The notes under the pieces were generated by a model that did no database searches, had not been told where the DNA came from, and saw nothing but the letters and a program-made list of their open reading frames with translations. Positions 55,338 to 64,000 of a stretch of 64,000 nt of DNA are shown in pieces. How positions within the stretch are numbered: position 1 is the first letter of the stretch; every line of letters begins with the position of its first letter. The position numbers and the translations under genes were made by a program. This DNA comes from Pseudomonas allokribbensis (lineage in GTDB: Bacteria; Pseudomonadota; Gammaproteobacteria; Pseudomonadales; Pseudomonadaceae), in NCBI RefSeq assembly GCF_014863605.1, contig NZ_CP062252.1, positions 939,001-1,003,000 on the forward strand. Reading direction: 5' to 3'.

Positions 55338-56084
55338 ATGGAAAACCCGATCGACACCCCGCGCCTCCCTCGCAAGCGCCGCAGCCTGGCACAGGAACTG
55401 GTGACGGTGCTGACCGAGCAGATCCGCGACGGTCTGCTCAAGCGTGGCGACAAGTTGCCCACCGAGTCGGCGATCATGGAAGCCAATGGTGTCAGCCGTA
55501 CTGTGGTGCGCGAGGCGATTTCCCGACTGCAGGCTGCAGGGCAGGTCGAAACCCGTCACGGTATCGGTACCTTCGTGCTCGACACACCGAGCCCGAGCGG
55601 TTTCCGGATCGACCCGGCAACCGTGGTCACCCTGCGTGACGTGCTGGCGATTCTCGAATTCCGTATCAGCCTCGAAGTAGAGTCCGCCGGTCTCGCCGCA
55701 CAACGTCGCAGCACCGAACAACTGGCCGCCATGCGTGCCGCCCTCGATGCATTGAACGAAAGCGTGGCCCATGCCAGCGATGCAGTGGCGTCGGACTTCC
55801 AGTTCCACCTGCAAATCGCGCTGTCCACCGGCAACCGCTATTTCACCGACATCATGACCCACCTGGGCACCAGCATCATTCCGCGCACGCGGCTGAACTC
55901 CGCGCGCCTGGCCCATGACGATCAGCAGCACTACATGAATCGCCTGAGCCGCGAGCACGAGGAAATCTACGAGGCCATCGCCCGTCAGGATTCCGATGCC
56001 GCCCGCGCGGCCATGCGCCTGCACCTGACCAACAGCCGCGAACGGCTGCGTCAGGCGCATGAAGAAGCGCAGGCGCAGGGTTGA
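55338..56084 (+). CDS. GntR-family regulator, FCD (FadR) subfamily, probable sugar-acid regulator
   Basis: 248 residues. Winged helix-turn-helix at ~10-80 (LLKRGDKLPTESAIMEANGV, then SRTVVREAISRLQAAGQVET) and an all-helical FCD ligand domain at ~95-230 with metal-site-like residues (EFRISLEVESAGLAAQRR, SDFQFHLQIALSTGNRYF, HEEIYEAI). It lies close to the galactarate/glucarate genes, which such regulators usually repress until the sugar acid binds. The candidate operator half-site TACAACT occurs at 55280-55286 in its own upstream region and in the inverted repeat ahead of kdgD. Confidence 0.9.
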   Translation: MENPIDTPRLPRKRRSLAQELVTVLTEQIRDGLLKRGDKLPTESAIMEANGVSRTVVREAISRLQAAGQVETRHGIGTFVLDTPSPSGFRIDPATVVTLRDVLAILEFRISLEVESAGLAAQRRSTEQLAAMRAALDALNESVAHASDAVASDFQFHLQIALSTGNRYFTDIMTHLGTSIIPRTRLNSARLAHDDQQHYMNRLSREHEEIYEAIARQDSDAARAAMRLHLTNSRERLRQAHEEAQAQG

Positions 56085-56088
56085 GGAA

Positions 56089-56463
56089 TCAGGCTTCGAC
56101 GTAGAGTTTCAGCGGTTCGGAGGAGGGCTCCAGGCTGGACTCATCGGCGAACTTGTAGCGCAGCTCGACGGTGCTGTTCAGGTACTTTTCCAGTTCGAAT
56201 CGAGGGATGCTCAGCTCGATTCCGGTCAGGCCGACCATGTCGTCGAGTGCGTCATCCCAGACGCCGGTCGGCTCCGACAGGCCTAGCCATTCAGGCTCTT
56301 CCGGATCGTCGCCGAGGATCGGGTACACATCCCAGTTCGGCGGTGTGTCCTGTCCATCGGGGACACGAATGATCAAATCGTCATCCAGCGTCGACAGCCG
56401 CAGGATGATCGAATCGCTGGCGTGATCGGGGAATTGCGGAAGGTGTGCAGCGGCAAACGTCAT
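56089..56463 (-). CDS. Small acidic beta-rich protein downstream of the phospholipase cassette
   Basis: 124 residues from the ATG at 56461-56463 (MTFAAAHLPQFPDHAS) with AAGGAGA upstream. No signal or membrane segment; strongly acidic. The final part (YLNSTVELRYKFADESSLEP, then SSEPLKLYVEA) resembles single immunoglobulin-like units that are repeated in large Pseudomonas surface or toxin proteins. Third gene of the minus-strand cassette, 102 bases after the 63-residue gene, so it may or may not share the transcript. Function unknown. Confidence 0.78.
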   Translation of the reverse strand: MTFAAAHLPQFPDHASDSIILRLSTLDDDLIIRVPDGQDTPPNWDVYPILGDDPEEPEWLGLSEPTGVWDDALDDMVGLTGIELSIPRFELEKYLNSTVELRYKFADESSLEPSSEPLKLYVEA

Positions 56464-56565
56464 GCTTCGTTCTCCTTGAAAGATCTGCCGCGATCCTTCG
56501 CGGCAGTCGTCGCACTTTACCCGGCGAATCCGTGTTGTGCGCCGGGGCAATCTTGTCCGGGCATT

Positions 56566-56757
56566 TCAGCTCCGGGGCAGAATCGAGCGATCCACCCTGA
56601 CCGCCAGTTTGCCCGGGCCGGGCCTGACGTCGAACGTCGCCTGGCCCTGGGCATCCACCGACGCCCGGGCGATGGCGACGCCGTCGTGCAGCAATTGCAG
56701 CGGCGCACCTTTCAACGATTGGCCGGAAGCCAGTTCCACTTTCAATTTGATCGTCAT
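56566..56757 (-). CDS. 63-residue beta-sandwich-like protein, partner of the phospholipase gene
   Basis: 63 residues from the ATG at 56755-56757 (MTIKLKVELASGQSLK) with TAAGGAG upstream. The gene starts 11 bases after the phospholipase gene stops. The sequence alternates short beta strands (PLQLLHDGVAIARASVD, GQATFDVRPGPGKLAVRVD), like a carboxypeptidase-regulatory or Ig-like fold reduced to one small domain. No signal peptide. It reads through in a much longer open frame upstream, but that part is a shadow of the phospholipase gene. Function unknown; a binding partner or carrier for the enzyme is plausible. Confidence 0.75.
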   Translation of the reverse strand: MTIKLKVELASGQSLKGAPLQLLHDGVAIARASVDAQGQATFDVRPGPGKLAVRVDRSILPRS

Positions 56758-56768
56758 CGAATCGCTCC

Positions 56769-58067
56769 TTAATTCGTGTTGCCGGTTGGGTGATAGTCCT
56801 TGAGCAGCAGGTAAGTGCTCCAGCCCCACCAGTCGTCGACGGTGGCGGTGTCGTTGAGGTTGTTCACGTCCTTGCGCCGCAGGACTTTGTTGCCCTGAAG
56901 GCGGAACAGTGGCGAGAAGTTGTTCGTCAGACTCATCACGAAAGTCAGGTCCGGCAACCGTTGCAGCGCGTTGAAGGTGGTCGGCACATTGCCGCTGAAA
57001 TAGGCGGCATACACTTCGTCCGCAGAATCCTGTACCGCGTGATTCACCTGATTGCGATTGTCGGTATCGGCGGCTTCGAAGTAGCGCTTGTCGCCGAATG
57101 CCCGCCATTGCTCGCCCCGGGCGTTGCGTACCTTGAGGCCGAATTTGCTGTCTTCGTCGTGCATGAACCGGGTGATCAGAGAGCCCAGATCGCTCGGCGT
57201 CACTGCGGCGGCCATGGCCTTGCGGGGCACTCGCAAATGCCCGGAGGAGAACAGGTCGGTGAGATAGTGATCGGCGAACGCGTTCATCGCGTAGGCCCGT
57301 TCCAGTTGCAGCTCGTCCTGACTGGCGTGGGCGGCAGCGGCAGTTTGCAGGGCGGCGGTGTGCCCGGCGATGTAAGCCTGACGGGCCCATTCGCCGAAGT
57401 GGTCGGCATTGTTCGCCGCCAGTTTCAGGTAGCGACCGAGCGGGAATAGCGCCGAGACGAAACTGCCGCCACCGGTGATCTTGTTCCACTCTTCCGACAA
57501 CGTATCTCCCAGTGCGTCGTAGGCTTCGTGGGGTGGTTTGCCGTCCTTGATCGCCTGTTTAACGGCGTCGATCTCTTTTTGCATGATCGCGAGAATCTGT
57601 GGCGCTTCGGCCTTGGAGGCCGGCACGGCGGCGAGGGTGTCGAAAGCTGCCGTGAAGCGCAGCAGACGATCCGCCGGGGTGGCGCCTTCGTTGATCGGCC
57701 GGTCGACGACTCCGTAGAAATCTCCGCCTAGCGCCAGCACCTGGCCATAGGTTAGCACCAGTCCGTTCGGCAGATGCAACGGCACGTTTTGCGCGAGCAC
57801 CGGCTCGGCGTTTTCAACGAGGCGCAGCAGGGTGTTGTCGCCGATAGCCGTGTGTTCCGCACCTTCGAAGCGCAGCGGCGGCCGAGCTTTCATGGCCTTG
57901 CCGGGCAGGGCGGGGGCGGGTTCGACATCGCTGTGCGAGTCGGCAATGTGCAGCAACAGGTGCGGATTTTCAGCAGTGAAGGCGATGCCGCCGGGGGTAA
58001 AGAGATCATCGAAACGGGCGATGACCGGTGTGGGTTTTTCAAGGCATTTTGTTTGTAGACCGGACAT
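56769..58067 (-). CDS. Zinc-dependent phospholipase C-like protein
   Basis: 432 residues, start ATG with AAGGAGA upstream. Residues ~220-285 carry a histidine pattern like that of the zinc phospholipase C / P1 nuclease fold: NADHFGEWARQAYIAGHTAA, then AYAMNAFADHYLTDLFSSGH and LRVPRK. This would cleave phospholipid head groups (phosphatidylcholine type). Residues 1-~130 have beta-strand character and no counterpart I recognise. There is no signal peptide, so export would need another route or cell lysis. A LexA box lies 41 bases upstream, overlapping a good -35, so the gene should be SOS-induced. First gene of a minus-strand cassette with the 63- and perhaps the 124-residue genes. Confidence 0.75.
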   Translation of the reverse strand: MSGLQTKCLEKPTPVIARFDDLFTPGGIAFTAENPHLLLHIADSHSDVEPAPALPGKAMKARPPLRFEGAEHTAIGDNTLLRLVENAEPVLAQNVPLHLPNGLVLTYGQVLALGGDFYGVVDRPINEGATPADRLLRFTAAFDTLAAVPASKAEAPQILAIMQKEIDAVKQAIKDGKPPHEAYDALGDTLSEEWNKITGGGSFVSALFPLGRYLKLAANNADHFGEWARQAYIAGHTAALQTAAAAHASQDELQLERAYAMNAFADHYLTDLFSSGHLRVPRKAMAAAVTPSDLGSLITRFMHDEDSKFGLKVRNARGEQWRAFGDKRYFEAADTDNRNQVNHAVQDSADEVYAAYFSGNVPTTFNALQRLPDLTFVMSLTNNFSPLFRLQGNKVLRRKDVNNLNDTATVDDWWGWSTYLLLKDYHPTGNTN

Positions 58068-58107
58068 TTCTTTCTCCTTGATATGTCGTCGGTGGATTCT
58101 TATTTAG

Positions 58108-58123
58108 CTGTATGTATATACAG
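58108..58123 (-). promoter_or_regulatory. LexA box and promoter of the phospholipase cassette
   Basis: CTGTATGTATATACAG fits the CTG-N10-CAG SOS box, with the TATA-rich centre of strong sites. On the minus strand a -35 TTGACT (58127-58122) overlaps its end, with an AT-rich -10 candidate 16-17 bases on (AAATAA). LexA bound here would block the cassette until DNA damage. Confidence 0.85.
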
Positions 58124-58206
58124 TCAATTCGAGCCTAGTCGAGAAAACGCCTACGTCAAAAAGAAATCCTGTCCGACAAAAAATGCCCCCCAGCGATGAA
58201 ATGCAG

Positions 58207-58246
58207 TTGACGGTTATCTTTTAAGTTGTACGATGACCTACAACTT
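58207..58246 (+). promoter_or_regulatory. kdgD promoter with overlapping inverted-repeat operator
   Basis: A -35 TTGACG (58207-58212), 16-base spacer and -10 TACGAT (58229-58234) face kdgD. The perfect inverted repeat AAGTTGTA-n8-TACAACTT (58223-58246) covers the -10. This is the layout of a repressor site. The FCD regulator at 55338 is the obvious candidate, as the half-site recurs before its own gene. Confidence 0.6.
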
Positions 58247-58303
58247 CGGCGAAGGCTGAACGGTCCACTCACAAAAAAACGTTGCTACCAGGGTGTTCGA
58301 ATA

Positions 58304-59215
58304 ATGAATCCACAAGAACTGAAGTCCATCCTCTCCGCCGGCCTGCTGTCGTTCCCGGTTACCGATTTCAATGCCCAGGGCGATTTCAACCGCGCGGGCT
58401 ATATCAAACGCCTGGAATGGCTGGCCCCGTACGGTGCTTCGGCCCTGTTCGCCGCCGGTGGCACTGGTGAGTTCTTCTCCCTGGCTGCCAGCGAATACTC
58501 GGAAATCATCAAGACTGCCGTCGACACCTGCGCCAGCAGCGTGCCGATCCTCGCCGGTGTCGGTGGTTCGACCCGCCAGGCCATCGAATACGCTCAGGAA
58601 GCCGAACGTCTGGGCGCCAAAGGTCTGTTGTTGCTGCCGCATTACCTGACCGAAGCCAGCCAGGACGGCGTTGCCGCCCACGTTGAAGCGGTGTGCAAAT
58701 CGGTGAACATCGGTGTGGTGGTTTACAACCGCAACGTCTGCCGCCTGACCGCGCCGCTGCTGGAACGTCTGGCCGAGCGCTGCCCGAACCTGATCGGTTA
58801 CAAGGACGGTCTGGGTGATATCGAGCTGATGGTGTCGATCCGTCGTCGCCTGGGCGATCGCTTCAGCTACCTCGGTGGTCTGCCGACCGCTGAAGTCTAC
58901 GCCGCTGCCTACAAGGCCCTGGGCGTGCCGGTCTACTCGTCGGCGGTGTTCAACTTCATCCCGAAAACCGCGATGGATTTCTACCACGCGATTGCCCGCG
59001 AAGATCACGCCACCGTTGGCAAAATCATCGACGACTTCTTCCTGCCGTACCTGGACATCCGCAACCGCAAGGCTGGTTACGCCGTGAGCATCGTCAAGGC
59101 AGGCGCCAAGATCGCCGGCTATGACGCAGGCCCGGTGCGGGCGCCGCTGACCGACCTGACTCGCGAAGAGTACGAAATGCTCGCCGCGCTGATCGACAAG
59201 CAAGGTGCGCAGTAA
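58304..59215 (+). CDS. kdgD: 5-dehydro-4-deoxyglucarate dehydratase
   Basis: 303 residues from the ATG at 58304 ([16 protein letters not shown]), with GGG-rich purines upstream. DHDPS/NAL-family class I aldolase fold. The Schiff-base Lys is in [10 protein letters not shown], the substrate loop is [10 protein letters not shown], and the Tyr is in VVVYNRNV. It dehydrates and decarboxylates 5-dehydro-4-deoxyglucarate to 2-oxoglutarate semialdehyde. First gene of the catabolic operon, behind the inverted-repeat promoter. Confidence 0.96.
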   Translation: MNPQELKSILSAGLLSFPVTDFNAQGDFNRAGYIKRLEWLAPYGASALFAAGGTGEFFSLAASEYSEIIKTAVDTCASSVPILAGVGGSTRQAIEYAQEAERLGAKGLLLLPHYLTEASQDGVAAHVEAVCKSVNIGVVVYNRNVCRLTAPLLERLAERCPNLIGYKDGLGDIELMVSIRRRLGDRFSYLGGLPTAEVYAAAYKALGVPVYSSAVFNFIPKTAMDFYHAIAREDHATVGKIIDDFFLPYLDIRNRKAGYAVSIVKAGAKIAGYDAGPVRAPLTDLTREEYEMLAALIDKQGAQ

Positions 59216-59230
59216 CCCAACCCACTAATC

Positions 59231-59258
59231 AAGGCCGCTGAGCAATCAGCGGCCTTTT
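59231..59258 (+). terminator. Intercistronic hairpin after kdgD
   Basis: AAGGCCGCTG pairs with CAGCGGCCTT and ends in TTTT. It lies between kdgD and the dehydrogenase gene, so it probably reduces transcription of the downstream genes or stabilises the kdgD message. Confidence 0.8.
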
Positions 59259-59276
59259 GCGTCAGGAGAATGATTC

Positions 59277-60716
59277 GTGACCAAGCGCTATGACAACTAC
59301 ATCAACGGTGAGTGGATCGCCGGTAACGATTACTCGGTCAACATCAACCCGTCCGAGCTGAGCGACACCATCGGCGACTACGCCAAGGCCGATCTGGCTC
59401 AGGTCAACGCCGCCATCGACGCCGCTCGCGCCGCGTTCCCGGCGTGGTCGACCTCAGGCATTCAGGCTCGCCACGACTCGCTGGACAAGGTCGGTACTGA
59501 AATCCTCGCCCGTCGCGAAGAGCTCGGTACCCTGCTGGCCCGGGAAGAGGGCAAGACCCTGCCGGAAGCCATTGGCGAAGTGACCCGCGCCGGCAACATC
59601 TTCAAGTTCTTCGCCGGTGAATGCCTGCGTCTGTCTGGTGATTACGTGCCGTCGGTGCGCCCGGGCGTCAACGTCGAAGTCACCCGCGAAGCCCTCGGCG
59701 TGGTCGGCCTGATCACCCCGTGGAATTTCCCGATTGCCATCCCGTCGTGGAAAATCGCCCCGGCCCTGGCCTACGGCAACTGCGTGGTGTTGAAGCCTGC
59801 GGATCTGGTGCCGGGTTGCGCCTGGGCCCTGGCCGAAATCATCTCCCGCGCAGGCTTCCCGGCTGGCGTGTTCAACCTGGTGATGGGCAGCGGACGCGTA
59901 GTGGGTGAAGCGCTGGTCAACAGCCCGAAAGTCGACGGCATCAGCTTCACCGGTTCCGTCGGTGTGGGACGTCAGATCGCGGTCAATTGCGTGTCGCGCC
60001 AGGCCAAGGTTCAGCTGGAGATGGGCGGCAAGAACCCGCAGATCATTCTCGACGACGCCGACCTTAAGCAGGCGGTCGAGTTGTCGGTGCAGAGCGCGTT
60101 CTACTCCACCGGCCAGCGTTGCACGGCGTCTAGCCGTTTGATTGTCACTGCCGGGATTCACGACAAGTTCGTTGAAGCCATGGCCGAGCGCATGAAGTCG
60201 ATCAAGGTCGGTCACGCGTTGAAGGCGGGCACTGATATCGGTCCGGTGGTCTCCCAGGCGCAGCTTGAGCAGGACCTGAAATACATCGACATCGGCCAGT
60301 CCGAAGGCGCACGCGTGGTCAGCGGTGGCGGTCTGGTGACCTGTGACACCGAGGGCTACTTCCTTGCACCGACGCTGTTTGCCGATAGCGAAGCGTCGAT
60401 GCGCATCAGCCGCGAAGAGATCTTCGGCCCGGTGGCCAACATCGTCCGCGTCGCCGACTACGACGCCGCGCTGGCCATGGCCAACGACACCGAGTTCGGT
60501 CTGTCGGCGGGTATCGCCACCACGTCGCTGAAGTACGCCAACCACTTCAAGCGTCATTCCCAGGCCGGGATGGTGATGGTCAACCTGCCGACCGCCGGTG
60601 TCGATTACCACGTTCCGTTCGGGGGCCGTAAGGGTTCATCCTATGGCTCACGTGAGCAAGGCCGTTATGCGCAAGAGTTCTACACCGTGGTGAAAACCGC
60701 CTACATCGGTTCGTAA
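59277..60716 (+). CDS. 2-oxoglutarate semialdehyde dehydrogenase (aldehyde dehydrogenase family)
   Basis: 479 residues from a GTG with CAGGAG upstream (reads [16 protein letters not shown]). NAD(P)-dependent aldehyde dehydrogenase: [31 protein letters not shown], catalytic Glu in [10 protein letters not shown] and catalytic Cys in [10 protein letters not shown]. In this setting it oxidises 2-oxoglutarate semialdehyde to 2-oxoglutarate, feeding the TCA cycle and completing the glucarate/galactarate route. It follows the hairpin after kdgD by 18 bases. Confidence 0.95.
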   Translation: MTKRYDNYINGEWIAGNDYSVNINPSELSDTIGDYAKADLAQVNAAIDAARAAFPAWSTSGIQARHDSLDKVGTEILARREELGTLLAREEGKTLPEAIGEVTRAGNIFKFFAGECLRLSGDYVPSVRPGVNVEVTREALGVVGLITPWNFPIAIPSWKIAPALAYGNCVVLKPADLVPGCAWALAEIISRAGFPAGVFNLVMGSGRVVGEALVNSPKVDGISFTGSVGVGRQIAVNCVSRQAKVQLEMGGKNPQIILDDADLKQAVELSVQSAFYSTGQRCTASSRLIVTAGIHDKFVEAMAERMKSIKVGHALKAGTDIGPVVSQAQLEQDLKYIDIGQSEGARVVSGGGLVTCDTEGYFLAPTLFADSEASMRISREEIFGPVANIVRVADYDAALAMANDTEFGLSAGIATTSLKYANHFKRHSQAGMVMVNLPTAGVDYHVPFGGRKGSSYGSREQGRYAQEFYTVVKTAYIGS

Positions 60717-60814
60717 GTCGCTGCACCCGCGCAGGGTTATTGCCAAGGCCCTGCGCGGCACAAGACCAAAGAATGTTTTACCCGCATAAAAATAATCAGT
60801 GGGAGTACATCTAC

Positions 60815-62179
60815 ATGCAATCGTCCAAGCCGACTCACGTCCGCTATTTGATTCTGCTCATGCTGTTCCTGGTGACCACGATCAACTACGCCGACCGCGC
60901 CACCATCGCGATCGCCGGTTCCAGTTTGCAAAAAGACCTCGGCATCGACGCGGTCACCCTCGGCTACATCTTCTCTGCATTCGGTTGGGCCTACGTGGCC
61001 GGGCAAATTCCCGGTGGCTGGCTGCTCGATCGCTTCGGCTCGAAAAAAGTCTATGCCCTGAGCATCTTCACCTGGTCGCTGTTCACCGTGCTGCAAGGCT
61101 TCGTCGGTGAGTTCGGCATGTCCACGGCCATCGTCGCGCTGTTCATGCTGCGCTTCCTGGTGGGGCTGGCCGAGGCGCCATCGTTCCCCGGCAACGCGCG
61201 TATCGTGGCGGCCTGGTTCCCGACTGCTGAACGCGGCACCGCTTCGGCAATTTTCAATTCGGCGCAATACTTCGCCACCGTGCTGTTCGCTCCGCTGATG
61301 GGCTGGATCGTCTACACCTTCGGCTGGGAGCACGTGTTCATTGTCATGGGCCTGTTCGGCATCGTGTTCTCGCTGATCTGGCTGAAGGTTATCCACAGCC
61401 CGCGCCAGCACCCGATGGCCAACGAAGCGGAAGTGAAGTTCATCGCCGACAACGGCGGCATGGTCGACATGGACCAGAAACAAGGTAAAAAGGCTGACGG
61501 CCCGAAATGGGACTACATCCGTCAGTTGCTGACCAACCGCATGATGCTCGGCGTTTATCTGGGCCAGTACTGCATCAACGGCATCACCTATTTCTTCCTG
61601 ACCTGGTTCCCGGTGTACTTGGTGCAGGAACGCGGCATGACCATCCTCAAGGCCGGTTTCATTGCCTCGTTGCCGGCGATCTGCGGTTTTATCGGCGGCG
61701 TCCTCGGCGGGGTGATTTCCGATTACCTGCTGCGCAAGGGCCATTCGCTGACCTTCGCTCGCAAGGCGCCGATCATCGCCGGCCTGCTGGTCTCCAGCAG
61801 CATCGTCGCGTGCAACTATGTTGAAGTGGAATGGATGGTGGTCGGTTTCATGGCCCTGGCCTTCTTCGGCAAAGGTGTGGGTGCGCTGGGCTGGGCGGTG
61901 GTCTCCGACACTTCGCCGAAACAGATCGCCGGTCTGAGCGGGGGCCTGTTCAACACTTTCGGCAACATCGCGTCGATCACTACGCCGATCGTCATCGGCT
62001 ACATCATCAGTTCCACCGGTTCGTTCAAATGGGCACTGGTGTTCGTTGGCGCCAACGCACTGGTGGCGGTGTTCAGCTACCTGGTGATCGTCGGCCCGAT
62101 CAAACGTGTGGTTCTCAAAGAGCCGCCAGCCAATGGCGGTTCCGAAGCCACCGGTAAATTGTCTCAAGCGCATTCCTGA
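60815..62179 (+). CDS. MFS transporter for glucarate/galactarate (anion:cation symporter family)
   Basis: 454 residues from the ATG at 60815 ([16 protein letters not shown]) with GGGAG upstream; a frame open further upstream lacks a site. Twelve membrane helices. It starts [20 protein letters not shown] as do GudP/GarP-type D-glucarate porters, with [19 protein letters not shown] as the MFS loop motif and [20 protein letters not shown]. Its place between the dehydrogenase and garD supports galactarate/glucarate uptake. Confidence 0.93.
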   Translation: MQSSKPTHVRYLILLMLFLVTTINYADRATIAIAGSSLQKDLGIDAVTLGYIFSAFGWAYVAGQIPGGWLLDRFGSKKVYALSIFTWSLFTVLQGFVGEFGMSTAIVALFMLRFLVGLAEAPSFPGNARIVAAWFPTAERGTASAIFNSAQYFATVLFAPLMGWIVYTFGWEHVFIVMGLFGIVFSLIWLKVIHSPRQHPMANEAEVKFIADNGGMVDMDQKQGKKADGPKWDYIRQLLTNRMMLGVYLGQYCINGITYFFLTWFPVYLVQERGMTILKAGFIASLPAICGFIGGVLGGVISDYLLRKGHSLTFARKAPIIAGLLVSSSIVACNYVEVEWMVVGFMALAFFGKGVGALGWAVVSDTSPKQIAGLSGGLFNTFGNIASITTPIVIGYIISSTGSFKWALVFVGANALVAVFSYLVIVGPIKRVVLKEPPANGGSEATGKLSQAHS

Positions 62180-62190
62180 GGAGCGGCGTC

Positions 62191-63744
62191 ATGCAGTTGA
62201 TTGAACATTCCGACTCGCCGCGCTACATCCGCCTGCACGAGCGGGACAACGTAGTGGTCGTGGTCAACGACCAGGGCGTTCCGGCCGGCACCGCATTCGC
62301 CGATGGCCTGGTGACGGTGGATTTCGTGCCGCAGAGCCACAAAGTCACCCTCGAAGACATTCCCGAGGGCGGTCAGGTGATTCGCTACGGCCAGATCATC
62401 GGCTATGCGTTGCAGCCGATTCCCCGTGGCAGTTGGGTCAAGGAAGATCAACTGCGCATGCCGACCGCGCCACCGCTGGACAGCCTGCCGCTGTCCACCG
62501 AAGTGCCGGCCGCGCAGGCACCGCTGGAGGGTTACACCTTCGAGGGTTATCGCAATGCCGACGGCACCGTCGGCACGCGCAACATCCTCGGGATCACCAC
62601 CACCGTGCAATGCGTCACCGGGGTGCTGGATCACGCGGTAAAGCGGATCAAGGATGAACTGTTGCCGAAGTACCCGCACGTCGATGACGTGGTGGCGCTG
62701 ACCCACAGTTACGGTTGCGGCGTGGCCATCACGGCCACCGATGCCTACATCCCGATCCGTACCGTGCGCAATCTGGCGCGCAACCCGAACCTCGGTGGCG
62801 AGGCGCTGGTGATCAGTCTGGGCTGCGAGAAATTGCAGGCCGGGCAGGTGATGCACGAGGATGACGCGTCGGTCGACCTGAGCGAGCCGTGGCTGTATCG
62901 CTTGCAGGATTCCAGTCACGGCTTCACCGAAATGATCGAGCAGATCATGGAACTGGCCGAAGTTCGCCTGAAGAAACTCGACCAGCGCCGCCGGGAAACC
63001 GTGCCGGCGTCCGAGCTGATCCTCGGCATGCAGTGCGGTGGCAGCGATGCGTTTTCCGGGATCACCGCGAACCCCGCGCTGGGTTACGCCTCGGATTTGC
63101 TGCTGCGGGCGGGGGCGACGGTGATGTTTTCCGAAGTCACCGAAGTGCGTGACGCGATTTACCTGCTGACCTCACGGGCCCAGACCAAAACCGTTGCCGA
63201 GGAACTGGTGCGCGAGATGGACTGGTACGACCGTTACCTGGCCAAGGGCGAAGCGGATCGCAGCGCCAACACCACGCCGGGTAACAAGAAGGGCGGGTTG
63301 TCGAACATTGTCGAGAAGTCGCTGGGGTCGATCGTCAAATCCGGCAGCAGTGCGATCAACGGCGTGCTCGGCCCTGGGGAGCGCTTCAAGCAGAAAGGTT
63401 TGATCTTCTGCGCGACGCCGGCGAGTGATTTTGTCTGCGGCACGTTGCAACTGGCGGCGGGGATGAACTTGCATGTGTTCACCACCGGGCGTGGCACGCC
63501 TTATGGTCTGGCCATGGCGCCGGTGGTGAAGGTTTCGACCCGTACGGAGCTGGCGCAGCGTTGGCCTGACCTGATTGATATTGATGCCGGGCGGATTGCC
63601 ACTGGGCGCGCGACCATCGAGGAGTTGGGTTGGGAGTTGTTCCACTACTATCTGGATGTGGCGAGCGGCAAGCAGCAGACGTGGGCGGAGAAGCACAAGC
63701 TGCATAACGACATTACGTTGTTCAATCCGGCACCGATTACTTGA
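62191..63744 (+). CDS. garD: Galactarate dehydratase
   Basis: 517 residues from the ATG at 62191 ([16 protein letters not shown]) with GAGGAGCGG upstream, 11 bases after the transporter gene. UxaA/altronate-dehydratase family: SAF-like N-terminal domain (~1-90), then [50 protein letters not shown] and the C-terminal [20 protein letters not shown]. It is an iron-dependent enzyme that turns galactarate into 5-dehydro-4-deoxyglucarate, the KdgD substrate. Full length for the family. Confidence 0.96.
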   Translation: MQLIEHSDSPRYIRLHERDNVVVVVNDQGVPAGTAFADGLVTVDFVPQSHKVTLEDIPEGGQVIRYGQIIGYALQPIPRGSWVKEDQLRMPTAPPLDSLPLSTEVPAAQAPLEGYTFEGYRNADGTVGTRNILGITTTVQCVTGVLDHAVKRIKDELLPKYPHVDDVVALTHSYGCGVAITATDAYIPIRTVRNLARNPNLGGEALVISLGCEKLQAGQVMHEDDASVDLSEPWLYRLQDSSHGFTEMIEQIMELAEVRLKKLDQRRRETVPASELILGMQCGGSDAFSGITANPALGYASDLLLRAGATVMFSEVTEVRDAIYLLTSRAQTKTVAEELVREMDWYDRYLAKGEADRSANTTPGNKKGGLSNIVEKSLGSIVKSGSSAINGVLGPGERFKQKGLIFCATPASDFVCGTLQLAAGMNLHVFTTGRGTPYGLAMAPVVKVSTRTELAQRWPDLIDIDAGRIATGRATIEELGWELFHYYLDVASGKQQTWAEKHKLHNDITLFNPAPIT

Positions 63745-63749
63745 TGGTT

Positions 63750-63780
63750 GATCGTTCCCACGCGCTGCGTGGGAACGATC
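63750..63780. repeat. REP-like palindrome after garD
   Basis: GATCGTTCCCACGC pairs with GCGTGGGAACGATC around GCT, a second, unrelated class of short Pseudomonas hairpin repeat. It lies just after the garD stop and may act as its terminator. Confidence 0.8.
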
Positions 63781-63839
63781 GGGGTGAAAGTGGCTTATCA
63801 TTAGCCCCCTAACGACGCTCACCTCCAAGGCTCCCCGGC

Positions 63840-64000
63840 ATGCTGGCAATCTTCCTCGAAACCCTGAACATCACCGCGCCGGTGTTTGCCATGCTGTTTC
63901 TCGGTGTGTTGCTCAAGCGCATCGACTGGATCAACGACAATTTCATCCACACAGCGTCGTCGCTGGTGTTCAACGTCACCATGCCGGCGCTGTTGTTTCT
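63840..64000 (+). CDS. AEC-family (auxin efflux carrier type) transporter, N-terminal part
   Basis: The gene starts at the ATG 63840-63842 and runs off the right edge; 53 residues are visible. The first helix region (LAIFLETLNITAPVFAMLFL), then GVLLKRIDWIN and SSLVFNVTMPALLFL are typical of AEC permeases such as malonate or small-acid carriers. The substrate cannot be told. Confidence 0.85.
   Translation, partial: MLAIFLETLNITAPVFAMLFLGVLLKRIDWINDNFIHTASSLVFNVTMPALLF

Noticed and set aside
56566..57489. 307-codon minus-strand frame that includes the 63-residue protein
   Set aside because: The first ~240 codons overlap the phospholipase gene in another frame and look like a shadow. Only the part from the ATG at 56757, with TAAGGAG before it, is credible.
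1..64000. CRISPR arrays, prophage, insertion sequences or an origin
   Set aside because: No spaced direct repeats, transposase, integrase or phage structural genes, and no DnaA-box cluster, were seen.

Overview
The window is chromosomal DNA of a fluorescent Pseudomonas (P. fluorescens group). Evidence: GC-rich coding with strong G/C at third positions; gene sets laid out as in P. aeruginosa and its relatives (fruBKA with a divergent cra, piuB-piuA-piuC with a Sel1 gene, speC, dppBCDF with opdP and several dppA copies, roxSR); and the short hairpin repeats typical of this group, built on GTGGGAGC or CGTTCCCACGC. About fifty genes are packed closely. No phage, IS element, CRISPR array or rRNA operon was seen.

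Left part (1-18.4 kb): the 3' end of pnp, a tRNA-Thr(CGT), a secreted poly-Ser coiled-coil protein, nadC, a DUF1631 protein, ampD-ampE (peptidoglycan recycling / beta-lactamase control), a chemoreceptor, a zinc-ribbon membrane protein, a TatD-type nuclease, then the fructose locus: cra on the minus strand, a perfect Cra operator, and fruB-fruK-fruA on the plus strand. phoD follows.

Middle part (18.4-37 kb): an iron/siderophore locus (piuB reductase, piuA TonB receptor, divergent piuC and a Sel1-repeat protein). Between it and speC sits an A+T-richer two-gene island whose first product looks like an oversized XaxA-type alpha-pore-forming toxin subunit. Next come speC with a terminator-like hairpin in its leader, a four-gene quaternary-amine (betaine/choline type) ABC transporter, prfC, an MFS transporter and a small Asp-rich secreted protein.

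Dipeptide block (37.4-50.1 kb): dppBCDF, four paralogous DppA-type binding proteins and the OprD-family porin opdP, all on the minus strand. Between this block and a SIMPL-domain protein there is a long Pseudomonas-type intergenic repeat. The redox two-component system roxSR and a YddA/SbmA-type ABC exporter follow.

Right part (55.3-64 kb): a galactarate/glucarate catabolic locus. An FCD-type GntR regulator is followed by kdgD, an alpha-ketoglutarate semialdehyde dehydrogenase, an MFS sugar-acid transporter and garD, which together convert galactarate to 2-oxoglutarate. A minus-strand cassette splits the regulator from the catabolic genes. It holds a zinc-dependent phospholipase C-like protein and two small predicted beta-rich proteins, preceded by a textbook LexA box. 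An inverted repeat over the likely kdgD promoter is a good candidate operator for the regulator. The window ends in an AEC-family transporter gene.

The two most interesting features are the xax-like toxin island (25.0-28.4 kb) and the SOS-controlled phospholipase cassette (56.1-58.1 kb). All functions are read from sequence; no database search was run.
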